This document shows positions 8,439-17,204 of a stretch of 64,000 nucleotides of DNA, piece after piece. Source of the DNA: Candidatus Brachybacterium merdavium (lineage in GTDB: Bacteria; Actinomycetota; Actinomycetes; Actinomycetales; Dermabacteraceae); NCBI GenBank assembly GCA_019118275.1, contig DWZH01000093.1:1-64000 (forward strand). Reading direction: 5' to 3'. How positions within the stretch are numbered: the stretch's first letter is position 1; every line of letters starts with the position of its first letter. Made by a program: the position numbers and the translations under genes. The notes under the pieces were generated by a model. That model ran no database searches and was not told the DNA's origin. It saw nothing but the letters and a program-made list of their open reading frames with translations.

Positions 8439-10712
8439 GTGAATACCGAAGCACCACCGCTCATCGCGGATACCGGCATTGAGCTGGAGATCGGCGGGAT
8501 GACGTGCGCGTCGTGCGCGAACCGCATCGAGCGCAAGCTCAACAAGCTCGACGGCGTGGCCGCGAGCGTCAATTACGCCACCGAGAAAGCCAAGGTCACT
8601 GCCCCCGAGGGGTATGACCCGCAGCTGCTGGTCGCCGAGGTCGAAAAGACCGGGTACACGGCCGCGCTGCCGAAGCATGCGACCCCGGCCGGCTCAGGCC
8701 CTGCCTCCGATGAGGAGGACGAGGCAGACCCCGAGCTCACCTCCCTGCGGCACCGTCTGATCGGTGCGGTCGTGCTGACTGTCCCGGTCATCGCGATGGC
8801 GATGGTTCCCGCGCTGCAGTTCCCCTACTGGCAGTGGCTGTCCCTGGCGCTCGCGGCGCCGGTGATCGTCTGGGGGGCCTGGCCGTTCCACAAGGCGGCC
8901 TGGACGAACCTCAAGCACGGCGCGGCGACGATGGACACGCTCATCTCGATGGGCACCTCCGCGGCGCTGCTGTGGTCGCTGTATGCGCTGTTCTTCGGCA
9001 CCGCCGGAACCCCGGGGATGACCCACCCGTTCGAGCTGACGATCGCCCCGTCCGACGGCGCAGCGAACATCTACCTCGAAGTCGGCGCAGGCGTGACGAT
9101 GTTCATCCTCCTGGGCCGCTACTTCGAGAAGAGGTCCAAGCGCCAGGCGGGAGCCGCATTGCGGGCCCTGCTCGAGCTGGGGGCGAAAGAGGTCTCCGTG
9201 CTGCGCGGGGGCCGGGAGCAGAAGATCGCCATCGAGGATCTCGCCGTGGGCGATGAGTTCATCGTTCGTCCCGGAGAGAAGATCGCCACCGACGGCACCG
9301 TCGTCTCCGGTACCTCTGCGGTTGATGCGTCGATGTTGACCGGCGAGTCCGTGCCGGTCGAAGTGGGCGAGGGTGACGCCGTCACCGGCGCGACCGTCAA
9401 CGCCGGCGGCCGGCTCCTGGTTCGCACGACCCGCGTCGGCTCCGACACCCAGCTGGCCCAGATGGCCAAGCTCGTCGAAGACGCCCAGACCGGGAAGGCC
9501 GAGGTCCAGCGCCTGGCCGACCGGATCTCCGGGATCTTCGTGCCGATCGCCATCGCAGTAGCGGTGGTCGCGCTCGGTGGCTGGCTCGGCGCCGGGTTCC
9601 CTGTCGAGGCAGCTTTCACCGCCGCCGTCGCGGTGCTCGTGATCGCCTGCCCCTGCGCCCTGGGCCTGGCGACGCCTACCGCGCTGCTGGTGGGCACCGG
9701 CCGGGGCGCTCAGATGGGCGTGCTGATCAAGGGCCCCGAGGTACTGGAGTCCACCCGCAAAGTCGACACCGTGGTACTGGACAAGACCGGCACCGTGACC
9801 ACCGGCAAGATGACCCTGGTCGATGTCGTCACCGATGAGGGCACCGATCGCACCGAACTGCTGCGCATAGCCGGCGCCGTCGAGGACTCCTCCGAGCACC
9901 CCATCGCCCAAGCGATCGCCAAGAGCGCTACCCAAGAGGTCGGCGAGCTCCCGACACTGTCGGACTTCGCCAACGTCGAGGGCAAGGGTGTGCGCGGCAC
10001 CGTCGAAGGACGCACCGTCGTCGTCGGTCGCGAGAGCCTTCTGGCCGAGACACAGATGACCCTTCGCCCCGAGATCGCTGCCGCCAAGGTGGACGCCGAG
10101 GAACAGGGCAAGACCGTCGTCGCCATCGGCTGGGACGGCATCGCCCGAGGGATCTTGATCGTGGCCGACACGGTCAAGCCCACCAGCGCGGAAGCGGTCG
10201 CCGCGATGAAGGGCCTGGGGCTGACTCCGGTGCTGCTGACCGGTGACAACGAGGCCGTGGCCCGGCAGATCGCCACCGAGGTCGGGATCGACGAGGTCAT
10301 CGCCGAGGTGCTCCCGGCCCAGAAGGTCGATGTGGTCTCCCGCCTCCAGGCCGAGGGCCGCACCGTGGCGATGGTCGGTGACGGCATCAACGACGCCCCC
10401 GCCCTCGCCCAGGCCGACCTGGGTCTGGCGATGGGCACCGGAACCGACGTGGCGATCGAGGCCAGCGACATCACCTTGGTGCGGGGCGATCTGCGCAGCG
10501 CGGTTGACGCCATCCGCCTGTCCCGCAGGACCCTGTCGACGATCAAGACCAACCTGTTCTGGGCTTTTGCCTACAACACGGCCGCGATCCCGATCGCCGC
10601 TCTGGGCATGCTCAACCCCATGCTCGCCGGCGCCGCGATGGCGTTCTCCAGCGTCTTCGTCGTGGGCAACAGCCTGCGGCTGCGCGGCTTCACCTCTGTC
10701 GCCACGAACTGA
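8439..10712 (+). CDS. copA: copper-exporting P1B-type ATPase (CPC type)
   Basis: A 757-residue P-type ATPase that exports Cu(I) at the cost of ATP. It has one N-terminal HMA domain (MTCASC, Cys23 and Cys26), then membrane helices, the TGES actuator motif, the intramembrane CPC at residues 404-406, phosphorylation Asp448 in DKTGT, the SEHP motif of the nucleotide domain, and the hinge [11 protein letters not shown] plus an HMA domain places it in the Cu(I) P1B-1 group. It starts with GTG behind a GGAAAGGA site. It lies in the CsoR-controlled unit with its chaperone copZ. Confidence 0.95.
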   Translation: MNTEAPPLIADTGIELEIGGMTCASCANRIERKLNKLDGVAASVNYATEKAKVTAPEGYDPQLLVAEVEKTGYTAALPKHATPAGSGPASDEEDEADPELTSLRHRLIGAVVLTVPVIAMAMVPALQFPYWQWLSLALAAPVIVWGAWPFHKAAWTNLKHGAATMDTLISMGTSAALLWSLYALFFGTAGTPGMTHPFELTIAPSDGAANIYLEVGAGVTMFILLGRYFEKRSKRQAGAALRALLELGAKEVSVLRGGREQKIAIEDLAVGDEFIVRPGEKIATDGTVVSGTSAVDASMLTGESVPVEVGEGDAVTGATVNAGGRLLVRTTRVGSDTQLAQMAKLVEDAQTGKAEVQRLADRISGIFVPIAIAVAVVALGGWLGAGFPVEAAFTAAVAVLVIACPCALGLATPTALLVGTGRGAQMGVLIKGPEVLESTRKVDTVVLDKTGTVTTGKMTLVDVVTDEGTDRTELLRIAGAVEDSSEHPIAQAIAKSATQEVGELPTLSDFANVEGKGVRGTVEGRTVVVGRESLLAETQMTLRPEIAAAKVDAEEQGKTVVAIGWDGIARGILIVADTVKPTSAEAVAAMKGLGLTPVLLTGDNEAVARQIATEVGIDEVIAEVLPAQKVDVVSRLQAEGRTVAMVGDGINDAPALAQADLGLAMGTGTDVAIEASDITLVRGDLRSAVDAIRLSRRTLSTIKTNLFWAFAYNTAAIPIAALGMLNPMLAGAAMAFSSVFVVGNSLRLRGFTSVATN

Positions 10713-10739
10713 CCCACCCCCCATGAGAGAAGGACAGCC

Positions 10740-11009
10740 ATGAACGAGACCACCGATCAGAACCCCGGCTGCTGCGGCGGCCACGACCACACCTCCCCTG
10801 CGGTGCAGGCCGACGGCCGCACGAACCTGGCAGGCCCGGCAGAGGAAGACATGGCCATCTGCCCGGTGATGGAAGGCAGACCGGTCATCAAGAGCGTCGC
10901 CGAGGCAGCGGGCCTGTTCCGCGACTACGAGGGCAACCGCTACTGGCTCTGCTGCGCCGGCTGCGGCCCCCTGTTCGACGCCGACCCGCAGAAGTACATC
11001 GCCGCCTGA
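10740..11009 (+). CDS. YHS-domain cysteine-rich metal protein
   Basis: An 89-residue cytoplasmic protein. It begins with a CCGGHDH cluster. Then comes a YHS-like segment, from the CPVM motif at about residues 41-44 to the YWLCCAGCGPLFDADP block near the C-terminus. YHS domains are small metal-binding modules often fused to or encoded next to copper ATPases. The gene is 27 bases after copA and is followed by a strong terminator, so it ends the first copper transcript. A role as a metal buffer or delivery protein is inferred. Confidence 0.8.
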   Translation: MNETTDQNPGCCGGHDHTSPAVQADGRTNLAGPAEEDMAICPVMEGRPVIKSVAEAAGLFRDYEGNRYWLCCAGCGPLFDADPQKYIAA

Positions 11010-11023
11010 ACGACACCGCTTCC

Positions 11024-11068
11024 GGGAGGGGAGGACTGCCCAAGAGTCCTCCCCTCCCATTTCTCTTT
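11024..11068 (+). terminator. Rho-independent terminator after the YHS gene
   Basis: A perfect 14-bp inverted repeat (GGGAGGGGAGGACT, seven-base loop, AGTCCTCCCCTCCC; 11024-11058) is followed by a T-rich run (ATTTCTCTTT). It should end transcripts from copZ through the YHS gene and so separates the oxidoreductase from the first CsoR-controlled unit. Confidence 0.88.
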
Positions 11069-11084
11069 CGATCGGAGCTCGACT

Positions 11085-12299
11085 ATGCCTGCCAAGAAGC
11101 ACGTTCTCGTCCTCGGGGCCGGAGCTGCCGGGTCGTCCGCAGCCCAGGTGCTCGCCCAACACGAGGACATCGCCACCACCGCCATCGCCGCCACGGAGAC
11201 GGCTCCCTACAACCGCACCCTGGTCAACAAGGCTGTCGCTACCGGCCTGATCGACGCAAAGCAGGCACACCTGCCGTTGCTGCCCACGACCACGATCCGG
11301 GACAGCGCCGAGGTCATCTTCCCAAAGCATCAGCACGTCGAACTGCGTTCGGGAACGCAGCTCGACTACGACGCCGTCATCGTCGCGACCGGCAGCACAC
11401 CGCGCCCTCTCCCCGCTGGCATCGCCGGCCCGGGGACCCTGGAAAGCGGCTTGCTGACCCATCTGCACTCCCTGGATGACGCACTGCGCGTACGCGCTGT
11501 CATCGAGCAGACACCTGCGGCGCGGGTGCTGATCTACGGTGCGGGATTCATCGGTGCCGAGACCGCCGGGATCCTCAATCATGCTGGATGCGAGGTCACC
11601 CTCGCCGCTGCGTCAAAGCTCCCGGGGGTCACCGTCTTCGGCAGCCAGATCGCCGAGCAGCTCGCCCGCGCCCATCACGACGCGGTGGACACCCACTTCG
11701 GGCACGCACTGACCGCCTTGGAACGTACGGACCGCGGCCTGTACGCCGTCTTCGATGACGGCCGCGACCTCACCGCAGACCTCGTCATCACCGCCCTGGG
11801 CACCCTGCCTCTCAGCCCCGCCCCATGGAGCGGACCGATCCATGTCGACTCCCGTCTGCGCAGCCGGGAGCACGCGAAGTCCTACGCCGCAGGAGGCGTC
11901 GCCGTCCACGAGCACGCCGGCGCTGCCTGGCGTATCGATCATTGGGATGATGCTCTCGCCCAGGGCGCCCACGCCGCACGCAGCGTCCTGTTCGACCTCG
12001 GGCTCAAGGAAGATCCGGGCCCCTATCGACCCCGCGCTCTCTACAGCGCACAGATCCATGACCACCTCTACTTCGTAGCCGGACACACCAGCCCCCTCGG
12101 CACACCGCGCACCCTGACGACCAGCCCGCTGGTTCTCGCCCACGAGGACGCAGGGCGGCTCCTGGCGGTCGCCGGCCTGGACGCCGCGGCCGAGGTCATG
12201 GACCTCGTGCCCCAGCTGCACGCTCCGACCGTGGACGTTGCTCACAGCCGAAATTCTCCCTCGACAGATACCCCCTGGGGGTATACGGTGAGAGCATGA
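11085..12299 (+). CDS. FAD-dependent NAD(P)H oxidoreductase in copper cluster
   Basis: A 404-residue flavoprotein of the pyridine nucleotide-disulfide oxidoreductase fold. The FAD-binding Rossmann motif is at the N-terminus (VLGAGAAGSSAA), the VIVATGSTPRPLP segment near residues 98-110, and a second NAD(P)H-binding GAGFIGAETAG near residues 148-158. There is no CxxxxC redox pair, so it resembles ferredoxin or nitrite-reductase-type reductases and not mercuric reductase. It sits between a terminator and copB, and its last codons contain a CsoR operator. Its own promoter is not obvious. The electron acceptor is unknown. A role in copper redox state or repair is only inferred from position. Confidence 0.82.
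   Translation: MPAKKHVLVLGAGAAGSSAAQVLAQHEDIATTAIAATETAPYNRTLVNKAVATGLIDAKQAHLPLLPTTTIRDSAEVIFPKHQHVELRSGTQLDYDAVIVATGSTPRPLPAGIAGPGTLESGLLTHLHSLDDALRVRAVIEQTPAARVLIYGAGFIGAETAGILNHAGCEVTLAAASKLPGVTVFGSQIAEQLARAHHDAVDTHFGHALTALERTDRGLYAVFDDGRDLTADLVITALGTLPLSPAPWSGPIHVDSRLRSREHAKSYAAGGVAVHEHAGAAWRIDHWDDALAQGAHAARSVLFDLGLKEDPGPYRPRALYSAQIHDHLYFVAGHTSPLGTPRTLTTSPLVLAHEDAGRLLAVAGLDAAAEVMDLVPQLHAPTVDVAHSRNSPSTDTPWGYTVRA
12261..12287 (+). promoter_or_regulatory. CsoR-regulated copB promoter inside the upstream gene
   Basis: The 17-bp palindrome ATACCCCCTGGGGGTAT (12268-12284) is identical to the one before copZ. It lies within the last codons of the oxidoreductase gene. A TCGACA (12261-12266) and TATACG (12282-12287) could be -35 and -10, with a 15-base spacer made of operator. 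Transcription would then begin only a few bases before the copB ATG at 12296, giving a leaderless or nearly leaderless message. Confidence 0.75.
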
Positions 12300-14539
12300 A
12301 CGCTGAGAACCCACCCCGTCGTCACGACCACGGAGACACCGGAGAGCAGCACGATCACGCGTCCGCGACCTCCCAGGCCACTCATTCCGGCAGCCATGAT
12401 CACCACGCTCACGGTGCCCACGCCGGCCACGCGGCCACCGCTGTCCGCGAGGATCACTCACAGCACAGCGGCCATGAGGGTCACGCTGGCCACGAAGGGC
12501 ACGCGGGGCACGCCGGTCACGGTGGTGGCCACGGAGGCCATGGGGGGCACGCTGGTCACGGTGACCACGTCGGGCAGTTCCGGCGTCTGTTCTGGATCAA
12601 TCTGGTCCTGGCCGTGCCGGTCGTTGCGTTCTCTTCGATGTTCGCGATGCTGCTGGGCTACGACCTGCCCGAGTTCCCCGGCGCCGCGGCGATCGCACCG
12701 GTGCTCGGCACGGTCATGTACGTGTGGGGCGGGCGGCCGTTCCTGACGGGCGCGGTCTCCGAGATCCGCTCCCGCAAGCCGGGGATGATGCTGCTGATCG
12801 GACTGGCGATCACGGTCGCCTTTGTCGCCTCCTGGGGCGCCAGCCTGGGTCTGCTCTCCCACGAGCTGGAGTTCTGGTGGGAGCTCGCGCTGCTGATCGT
12901 GATCATGCTGCTGGGCCACTGGATCGAGATGCGCTCCCTCGCCCAGACCACCTCGGCCCTGGACTCCCTGGCCGCCCTGCTGCCAGATCAGGCCGAGCGG
13001 ATAGAGGGCGACGAGCTAGTCAGCGTCTCACCCTCCGAGCTGCGTCTCGGCGACCTGGTGCTGGTCCGCCCCGGGGCCAACGTCCCGGCCGACGGCGTGA
13101 TCCGCGAGGGCCGCGCCGACGTCGACGAGTCCATGGTCACCGGCGAATCCCGACCGGTGATGCGCGCGACCGGGGACCGGGTCGTGGCCGGGACGGTCGC
13201 CACCGACTCCAGCCTGCGCATCGAAGTTACCGCGATCGGGGATGACACGGCCCTGGCCGGGATCCAGCGCCTGGTGACCGAGGCGCAGAACTCCTCCTCC
13301 CGCGCCCAGCGGATCGCAGACACAGCCGCCGGGTGGCTGTTCTGGTTCGCCCTGGGTGCCGCCGTGATAACCGCCCTCGTCTGGTCGATGCTGGGGATGC
13401 CCGATGCCGCCGTGGTGCGCACGGTGACCGTGCTGGTGATCGCCTGCCCCCATGCTCTGGGTCTGGCGATCCCGCTGGTGGTCTCCACCTCCACCGAGCG
13501 CGCCGCCCGGGGCGGCGTGCTGGTGAAAGATCGCCTGGCCCTGGAGGCCATGCGCACCGTCGATGCGGTCTTCTTCGACAAGACCGGCACCCTCACCAAG
13601 GGCGAGCCCGTCCTCGGTGAGATCATTCCTCGCCATGCGGATGCCACTGAGGTGCTCGCCCTGGCGGCTGCGGCTGAGGCCGAGAGTGAGCATCCCCTGG
13701 CTCGCGCGATCGTCAGCAAGGCCCGCGCCGACGGGGTGCAGGTTCCTGCCGCCACCGACATCAGCTCCACCCCGGCACTGGGCGTGAGCGCCCAGGTCGA
13801 TGGCCACCAGATCCGCGTGGGCGGTCCCCGCCTGCTCGAGGAGACCGGCGCGGGCGAGGTCGAGGAAGCGGCCACCTGGCGCGAGGAAGGGGCGATCATC
13901 CTCCACGTGCTGCGGGATGGCGAGGTCATCGGCGGTCTCAAGCTCAGCGACGAAATCCGGCCCGAATCCCGCGACGCCGTCGAGGCCCTGCACAGCCTGG
14001 GGACCGAGGTCGTGATGATCACCGGTGACGCAGAGGCCGTGGCCAACAGTGTCGGCCGTCAGCTCGGCATCGACCGCGTCTTCGCCGGGGTGCGCCCTGA
14101 GGACAAGTCCAGCAAGGTCGCCCAACTCCAGGACGAGGGCAAAAAGGTCGCGATGGTCGGCGACGGCGTCAACGACGCCCCCGCCCTCGCGCAGGCCGAT
14201 GTCGGCATCGCGATCGGCGCCGGCACGGACGTGGCGATCGGCTCGGCCGGGGTCGTGCTCGCCAGCTCCGATCCCCGCTCCGTGCTCTCGGTCATCGAGC
14301 TCTCCCGCGCCGCCTACCGGAAGATGAAGCAGAACCTGTGGTGGGCTGCCGGCTACAACCTGATGGCCGTGCCCCTCGCAGCCGGAATCCTGGCCCCGAT
14401 CGGATTCGTGCTGCCGATGTCGATCGGCGCGATCCTGATGTCCCTGTCCACTCTCGTCGTCGCGCTAAACGCCCAGCTCCTGCGACGCCTCGACCTGCGC
14501 CCCGAAGCGAGCGTCGCCGCCCTGCGCGAGCGCCGCTGA
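12296..14539 (+). CDS. copB: His-rich copper P1B-type ATPase (CPH type)
   Basis: A 747-residue P-type ATPase of the CopB kind. The first ~85 residues are a cytoplasmic tail dense in His, with repeated GHAGHEGH/GHGGHGG units, in place of an HMA domain. The intramembrane motif is CPH (residues 384-386). TGES, DKTGT (Asp428), SEHP and GDGVNDAP are all present. CPH with a His-rich tail places it in the P1B-3 group, linked to copper export with a preference often reported as Cu(II). It overlaps the oxidoreductase by four bases and is driven by its own CsoR operator. csoR follows. Confidence 0.94.
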   Translation: MNAENPPRRHDHGDTGEQHDHASATSQATHSGSHDHHAHGAHAGHAATAVREDHSQHSGHEGHAGHEGHAGHAGHGGGHGGHGGHAGHGDHVGQFRRLFWINLVLAVPVVAFSSMFAMLLGYDLPEFPGAAAIAPVLGTVMYVWGGRPFLTGAVSEIRSRKPGMMLLIGLAITVAFVASWGASLGLLSHELEFWWELALLIVIMLLGHWIEMRSLAQTTSALDSLAALLPDQAERIEGDELVSVSPSELRLGDLVLVRPGANVPADGVIREGRADVDESMVTGESRPVMRATGDRVVAGTVATDSSLRIEVTAIGDDTALAGIQRLVTEAQNSSSRAQRIADTAAGWLFWFALGAAVITALVWSMLGMPDAAVVRTVTVLVIACPHALGLAIPLVVSTSTERAARGGVLVKDRLALEAMRTVDAVFFDKTGTLTKGEPVLGEIIPRHADATEVLALAAAAEAESEHPLARAIVSKARADGVQVPAATDISSTPALGVSAQVDGHQIRVGGPRLLEETGAGEVEEAATWREEGAIILHVLRDGEVIGGLKLSDEIRPESRDAVEALHSLGTEVVMITGDAEAVANSVGRQLGIDRVFAGVRPEDKSSKVAQLQDEGKKVAMVGDGVNDAPALAQADVGIAIGAGTDVAIGSAGVVLASSDPRSVLSVIELSRAAYRKMKQNLWWAAGYNLMAVPLAAGILAPIGFVLPMSIGAILMSLSTLVVALNAQLLRRLDLRPEASVAALRERR

Positions 14540-14564
14540 CCCCCTTCACAGAATGGAACCGCTC

Positions 14565-14900
14565 ATGAGCACCGCCCCTGACATCGACGCCACCCAAGAC
14601 CAGGCCTGCCACAGCGGCCCTCACGGGTACATCCAGGACAAGTCCCGCTACCTCAGCCGGCTCAAGCGGATCGAGGGCCAGGCCCGCGGGATCTCCCGCA
14701 TGGTCGAAGAAGACGTCTACTGCATCGACATCCTCACCCAGGTCTCGGCCCTGACCAGCGCACTCGAAAACGTCGCACTGGGCCTGCTGGACGATCACCT
14801 CCGTCACTGCGTCCTCGATGCCGCCCGCGCCGGCGGCGACGAGGCCGAGATCAAGCTCAAAGAGGCCTCGGACGCCGTACGACGCCTCGTCAAGTCATGA
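14565..14900 (+). CDS. csoR: CsoR copper-sensing repressor
   Basis: A 111-residue all-helical repressor of the CsoR/RcnR family. The Cu(I) ligands are Cys53, His78 and Cys82, with the same 25 and 4 residue spacing as Cys36-His61-Cys65 of the Mycobacterium tuberculosis protein. The DNA-contacting helix is SRLKRIEGQARGI. In the family, apo protein binds the operator and Cu(I) releases it. I chose the ATG at 14565, behind GGAACC, over the ATG at 14553. It follows copB closely and should repress both operators described here, giving autoregulation through the copB promoter. Confidence 0.94.
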   Translation: MSTAPDIDATQDQACHSGPHGYIQDKSRYLSRLKRIEGQARGISRMVEEDVYCIDILTQVSALTSALENVALGLLDDHLRHCVLDAARAGGDEAEIKLKEASDAVRRLVKS

Positions 14901-14950
14901 CGCGGTCCTGAGGGTCGCATCTACTCTCGCTACCAGGCAGGGGTTTCAGC

Positions 14951-15111
14951 GGCGTTGCCCGGCGGGATGGCGAGGTCCCCAGGGTTCTGCCGACGGAGCG
15001 GAGGGCCTGTCGGACTCCGTGATGGGCGGTGGGATCGTCGAGGCCGTTGTCGAGATGGGCGGCAGAGATGGCGGCGACATCGCGAGAGATGGTCGAGTGC
15101 GTGACCTGCCT
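14951..15111 (-). pseudogene. tyrosine integrase fragment (duplicate of 18222-18382)
   Basis: These 161 bases match the intact integrase gene at 18222-18382 at roughly nine positions in ten, in the same orientation and reading frame. The translated fragment keeps the core-binding domain piece from RQVTHSTISRDVAAISAAH to TSPSRRATPL and lacks the catalytic domain. A small open frame (14890-15129) surrounds it with unrelated ends. It is a remnant of a second, related integrase, and it forms a direct repeat bracketing the AbiE-like genes. Confidence 0.85.
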
Positions 15112-15347
15112 ACATCGGCAAGGGTGCAATGCAGGTTACAGTCGGGCGTGCCGGTAAGTCAGTAGTCACTTGGTGCTCCGCTCGGCGCGAATACTCAGTA
15201 GATGACCATCGATGTCGGCACAGGACCGCATCACGCGCCTGCCTTGAAGCTACAACCGTTTCGATGGACTCGCCCGGCAAATCGTCGTACTCGCGCCTAC
15301 ACGGGACATCGCAAGCTGGAACTCATAGCAGATCCGTGATGCACTTG

Positions 15348-15390
15348 TCCAACACGCATAGTCCCAACCGATGGGACCTAAGTTGTTGGA
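15348..15390 (+). promoter_or_regulatory. nested dyad upstream of the AbiEi-like gene
   Basis: Two inverted repeats share one centre: TCCAACA (15348-15354) with TGTTGGA (15384-15390), and GTCCCA (15361-15366) with TGGGAC (15372-15377). Both inner gaps are six bases and the centre is five. The outer right arm includes the GGAGG ribosome binding site of the gene at 15397. AbiEi antitoxins are known to bind inverted repeats upstream of their own operon, so this is a good operator candidate. Confidence 0.6.
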
Positions 15391-15396
15391 GGTTCG

Positions 15397-16383
15397 ATGT
15401 CAGTCGACGTAGCGGCCCTGCTTCACGAGTTGAACATACACGTCACTGAAGGATCCTCATCGACCAGCTGGCTCCTCCGCGCTGCGGATGACGCGTCTTT
15501 CGAAGTCGAGCCCGGCGTGGCCGCACAACGCCTCACCGCACACAGAGTGCGGATCGACAGTGCGGGTCGCGACACCGTTCTCCCCCGATTGCTTCACGTC
15601 GGCCAACAAGCAACAAAGAGTGTCATCGAGCGCGCAGAAGCCGGGGAGATCGACATCCTCACTGCCGAGCCGATACGGCTCATTCACGCAGGCCGCTCAT
15701 ACGAGGCAGGTGCTGCGCCCTTACCGAGGCAGCCACCCCGGCACACTGGCCGGCCCGCATGGACGCGCTGGGCGCTGCAGCGCTACCTGCTCCTCACACC
15801 GACTCCGAGCCGGCAGTCGGTAATCGCAGAGGCGCTGGGGACCACTCAGCAGTCGATCTCTCGCGCCGCTCAAGCGCTGCACAACCTCGTGACCGATGAC
15901 GGTGATGGGCTGCTCGCGCCCGATCGAGCGCAACTTATGGAGCACTGGCTCAGCGAGTACCCCGGACCAGGAGGCCAGGAGTTCGGCTGGTACGGCCTGG
16001 ACAACGCCACGGAACACGTCGAGACCGTGATCGGACTAGCAAGACAGCTCGAGATACAGGCACTCGTCAGCGGCGACATCGGCGCTGACAAGATCGCACC
16101 CTGGAAGCTCCCGATGCATGGGAGGGTCTACGTCTCCGGTCCCATCGATCTCGCCGACGACGGCTTCGTCCCGGTGCCTCTTCAGGAGGCGAACCTCGTC
16201 ACCTGCGTTCCCCGCGACCCGACTCTCTGGCGGCTGGCCTCGTCGGTGGAGACCGAGAGAAAGCCTGACGACCTGCCGATTGCAGACGCAGCGATTGTCT
16301 ACTGGGACCTGCTCATGAGCGGGGACCAGGACAGCGACGAAGCAGCCCAGCACATCTCCCAGCTCCTGACGGGAGCCCAGTGA
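15397..16383 (+). CDS. AbiEi-like antitoxin / transcriptional regulator
   Basis: A 328-residue protein that I read as the antitoxin of a type IV toxin-antitoxin pair of the AbiE kind. The central part has a winged-helix-like segment (SRQSVIAEALGTTQQSISRA, about residues 138-157). The C-terminal half contains LVSGDIGADKIAPWK and RVYVSG, like the C-terminal domain of AbiEi proteins. It has a clear GGAGG site and overlaps the nucleotidyltransferase gene at its stop. In the AbiE family the antitoxin represses the operon and neutralises the toxin without stable binding. The family match is by eye and moderately sure. Confidence 0.72.
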   Translation: MSVDVAALLHELNIHVTEGSSSTSWLLRAADDASFEVEPGVAAQRLTAHRVRIDSAGRDTVLPRLLHVGQQATKSVIERAEAGEIDILTAEPIRLIHAGRSYEAGAAPLPRQPPRHTGRPAWTRWALQRYLLLTPTPSRQSVIAEALGTTQQSISRAAQALHNLVTDDGDGLLAPDRAQLMEHWLSEYPGPGGQEFGWYGLDNATEHVETVIGLARQLEIQALVSGDIGADKIAPWKLPMHGRVYVSGPIDLADDGFVPVPLQEANLVTCVPRDPTLWRLASSVETERKPDDLPIADAAIVYWDLLMSGDQDSDEAAQHISQLLTGAQ

Positions 16384-17189
16384 TGGGCGCGGAGGCTCCC
16401 CCGCCGACACGTGATCTCCGCGTAGTCGCCATGAACAATGCCGACGAGCTGGGCTACCTCGGACAGCAAGCTGTGGCCGAGGCTGTCTCTCCAGACGACG
16501 ACTACCGAATCGTCGGCGGCCACATGGTCAGGCTCCTACTCAAGGCGTACCCGACGTCGGCGGCCACGCCGAGATCCACCTTGGACGCCGACGCCGCCGT
16601 CGGCGACGTCGAGGTGATCGGGCCGCTCTCCGTACGCCTCGTGGCGCAGGACTTCGTCAAGGACGGCGGAAACATCTTCCGCAAGCAAGTAGGCGGCGAG
16701 AAACCGATCGAGATCAACCTGCTGCTGTCTCGGCTAGACCACTCCCAAGGGGTACGGCAACGCACTGTCGAGGGCGTGGGGCAAGTGGACACCTTGCCCG
16801 AGCTCAGCTGGGCGATGGCCAGTGAGCCCCTGGTCCTCGACGTGACGGCCGTGCTCCTCGATGGGCGCACCATTACGTACCGTACGAGGATCCCGGACAT
16901 CGAAGCCGCGGTCGTCCTGAAGGCCCACGCCTGGAAGGCGCGCCGCATGCAGAGCGATAAGGACCTCGCTGACCTGCGCACACTGTTCGAGATCCGGCAC
17001 GCCTATCGGGAGTTGCCGTGGCGGCTGGATGAACCGGATCTGAGGGGCTTCCGCAAGGACGGCGCGCGGGCCCTCCACGAGCTCGCGAGCACCGTCACCC
17101 GCAAGAGCGCCATGTACAGGGTTCCGGCTCATCTGGATCGCAAACACCTGGCTGCGCTCATCAACCGATACGTCACCAGCGTGAAGTAG
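16383..17189 (+). CDS. AbiEii-like nucleotidyltransferase toxin
   Basis: A 268-residue nucleotidyltransferase-fold protein. The catalytic signature is a GG pair at about residues 45-46 (RIVGGHMV) followed by RSTLDADAAV, with two acidic residues spaced DxD at about 68 and 70. This is the arrangement of AbiEii/MenA toxins, which use nucleotides to modify tRNA or other targets. A third acid may be supplied by EINLLLSRLD. The ATG at 16383 overlaps the antitoxin stop (TGATG) and has a GGGAG site. A GTG at 16380 is possible. Co-translation with the gene before it supports a toxin-antitoxin pair, likely with an anti-phage role. Confidence 0.72.
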   Translation: MGAEAPPPTRDLRVVAMNNADELGYLGQQAVAEAVSPDDDYRIVGGHMVRLLLKAYPTSAATPRSTLDADAAVGDVEVIGPLSVRLVAQDFVKDGGNIFRKQVGGEKPIEINLLLSRLDHSQGVRQRTVEGVGQVDTLPELSWAMASEPLVLDVTAVLLDGRTITYRTRIPDIEAAVVLKAHAWKARRMQSDKDLADLRTLFEIRHAYRELPWRLDEPDLRGFRKDGARALHELASTVTRKSAMYRVPAHLDRKHLAALINRYVTSVK

Positions 17190-17204
17190 TCACCCGGTCG
17201 AAAG

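Noticed and set aside
8694..11582. A 962-codon open frame on the minus strand across copA and neighbours
   Set aside because: It is antisense to copA with no ribosome binding site and a low-complexity Gly/Asp/His/Arg composition. High third-position GC creates such long shadow frames.
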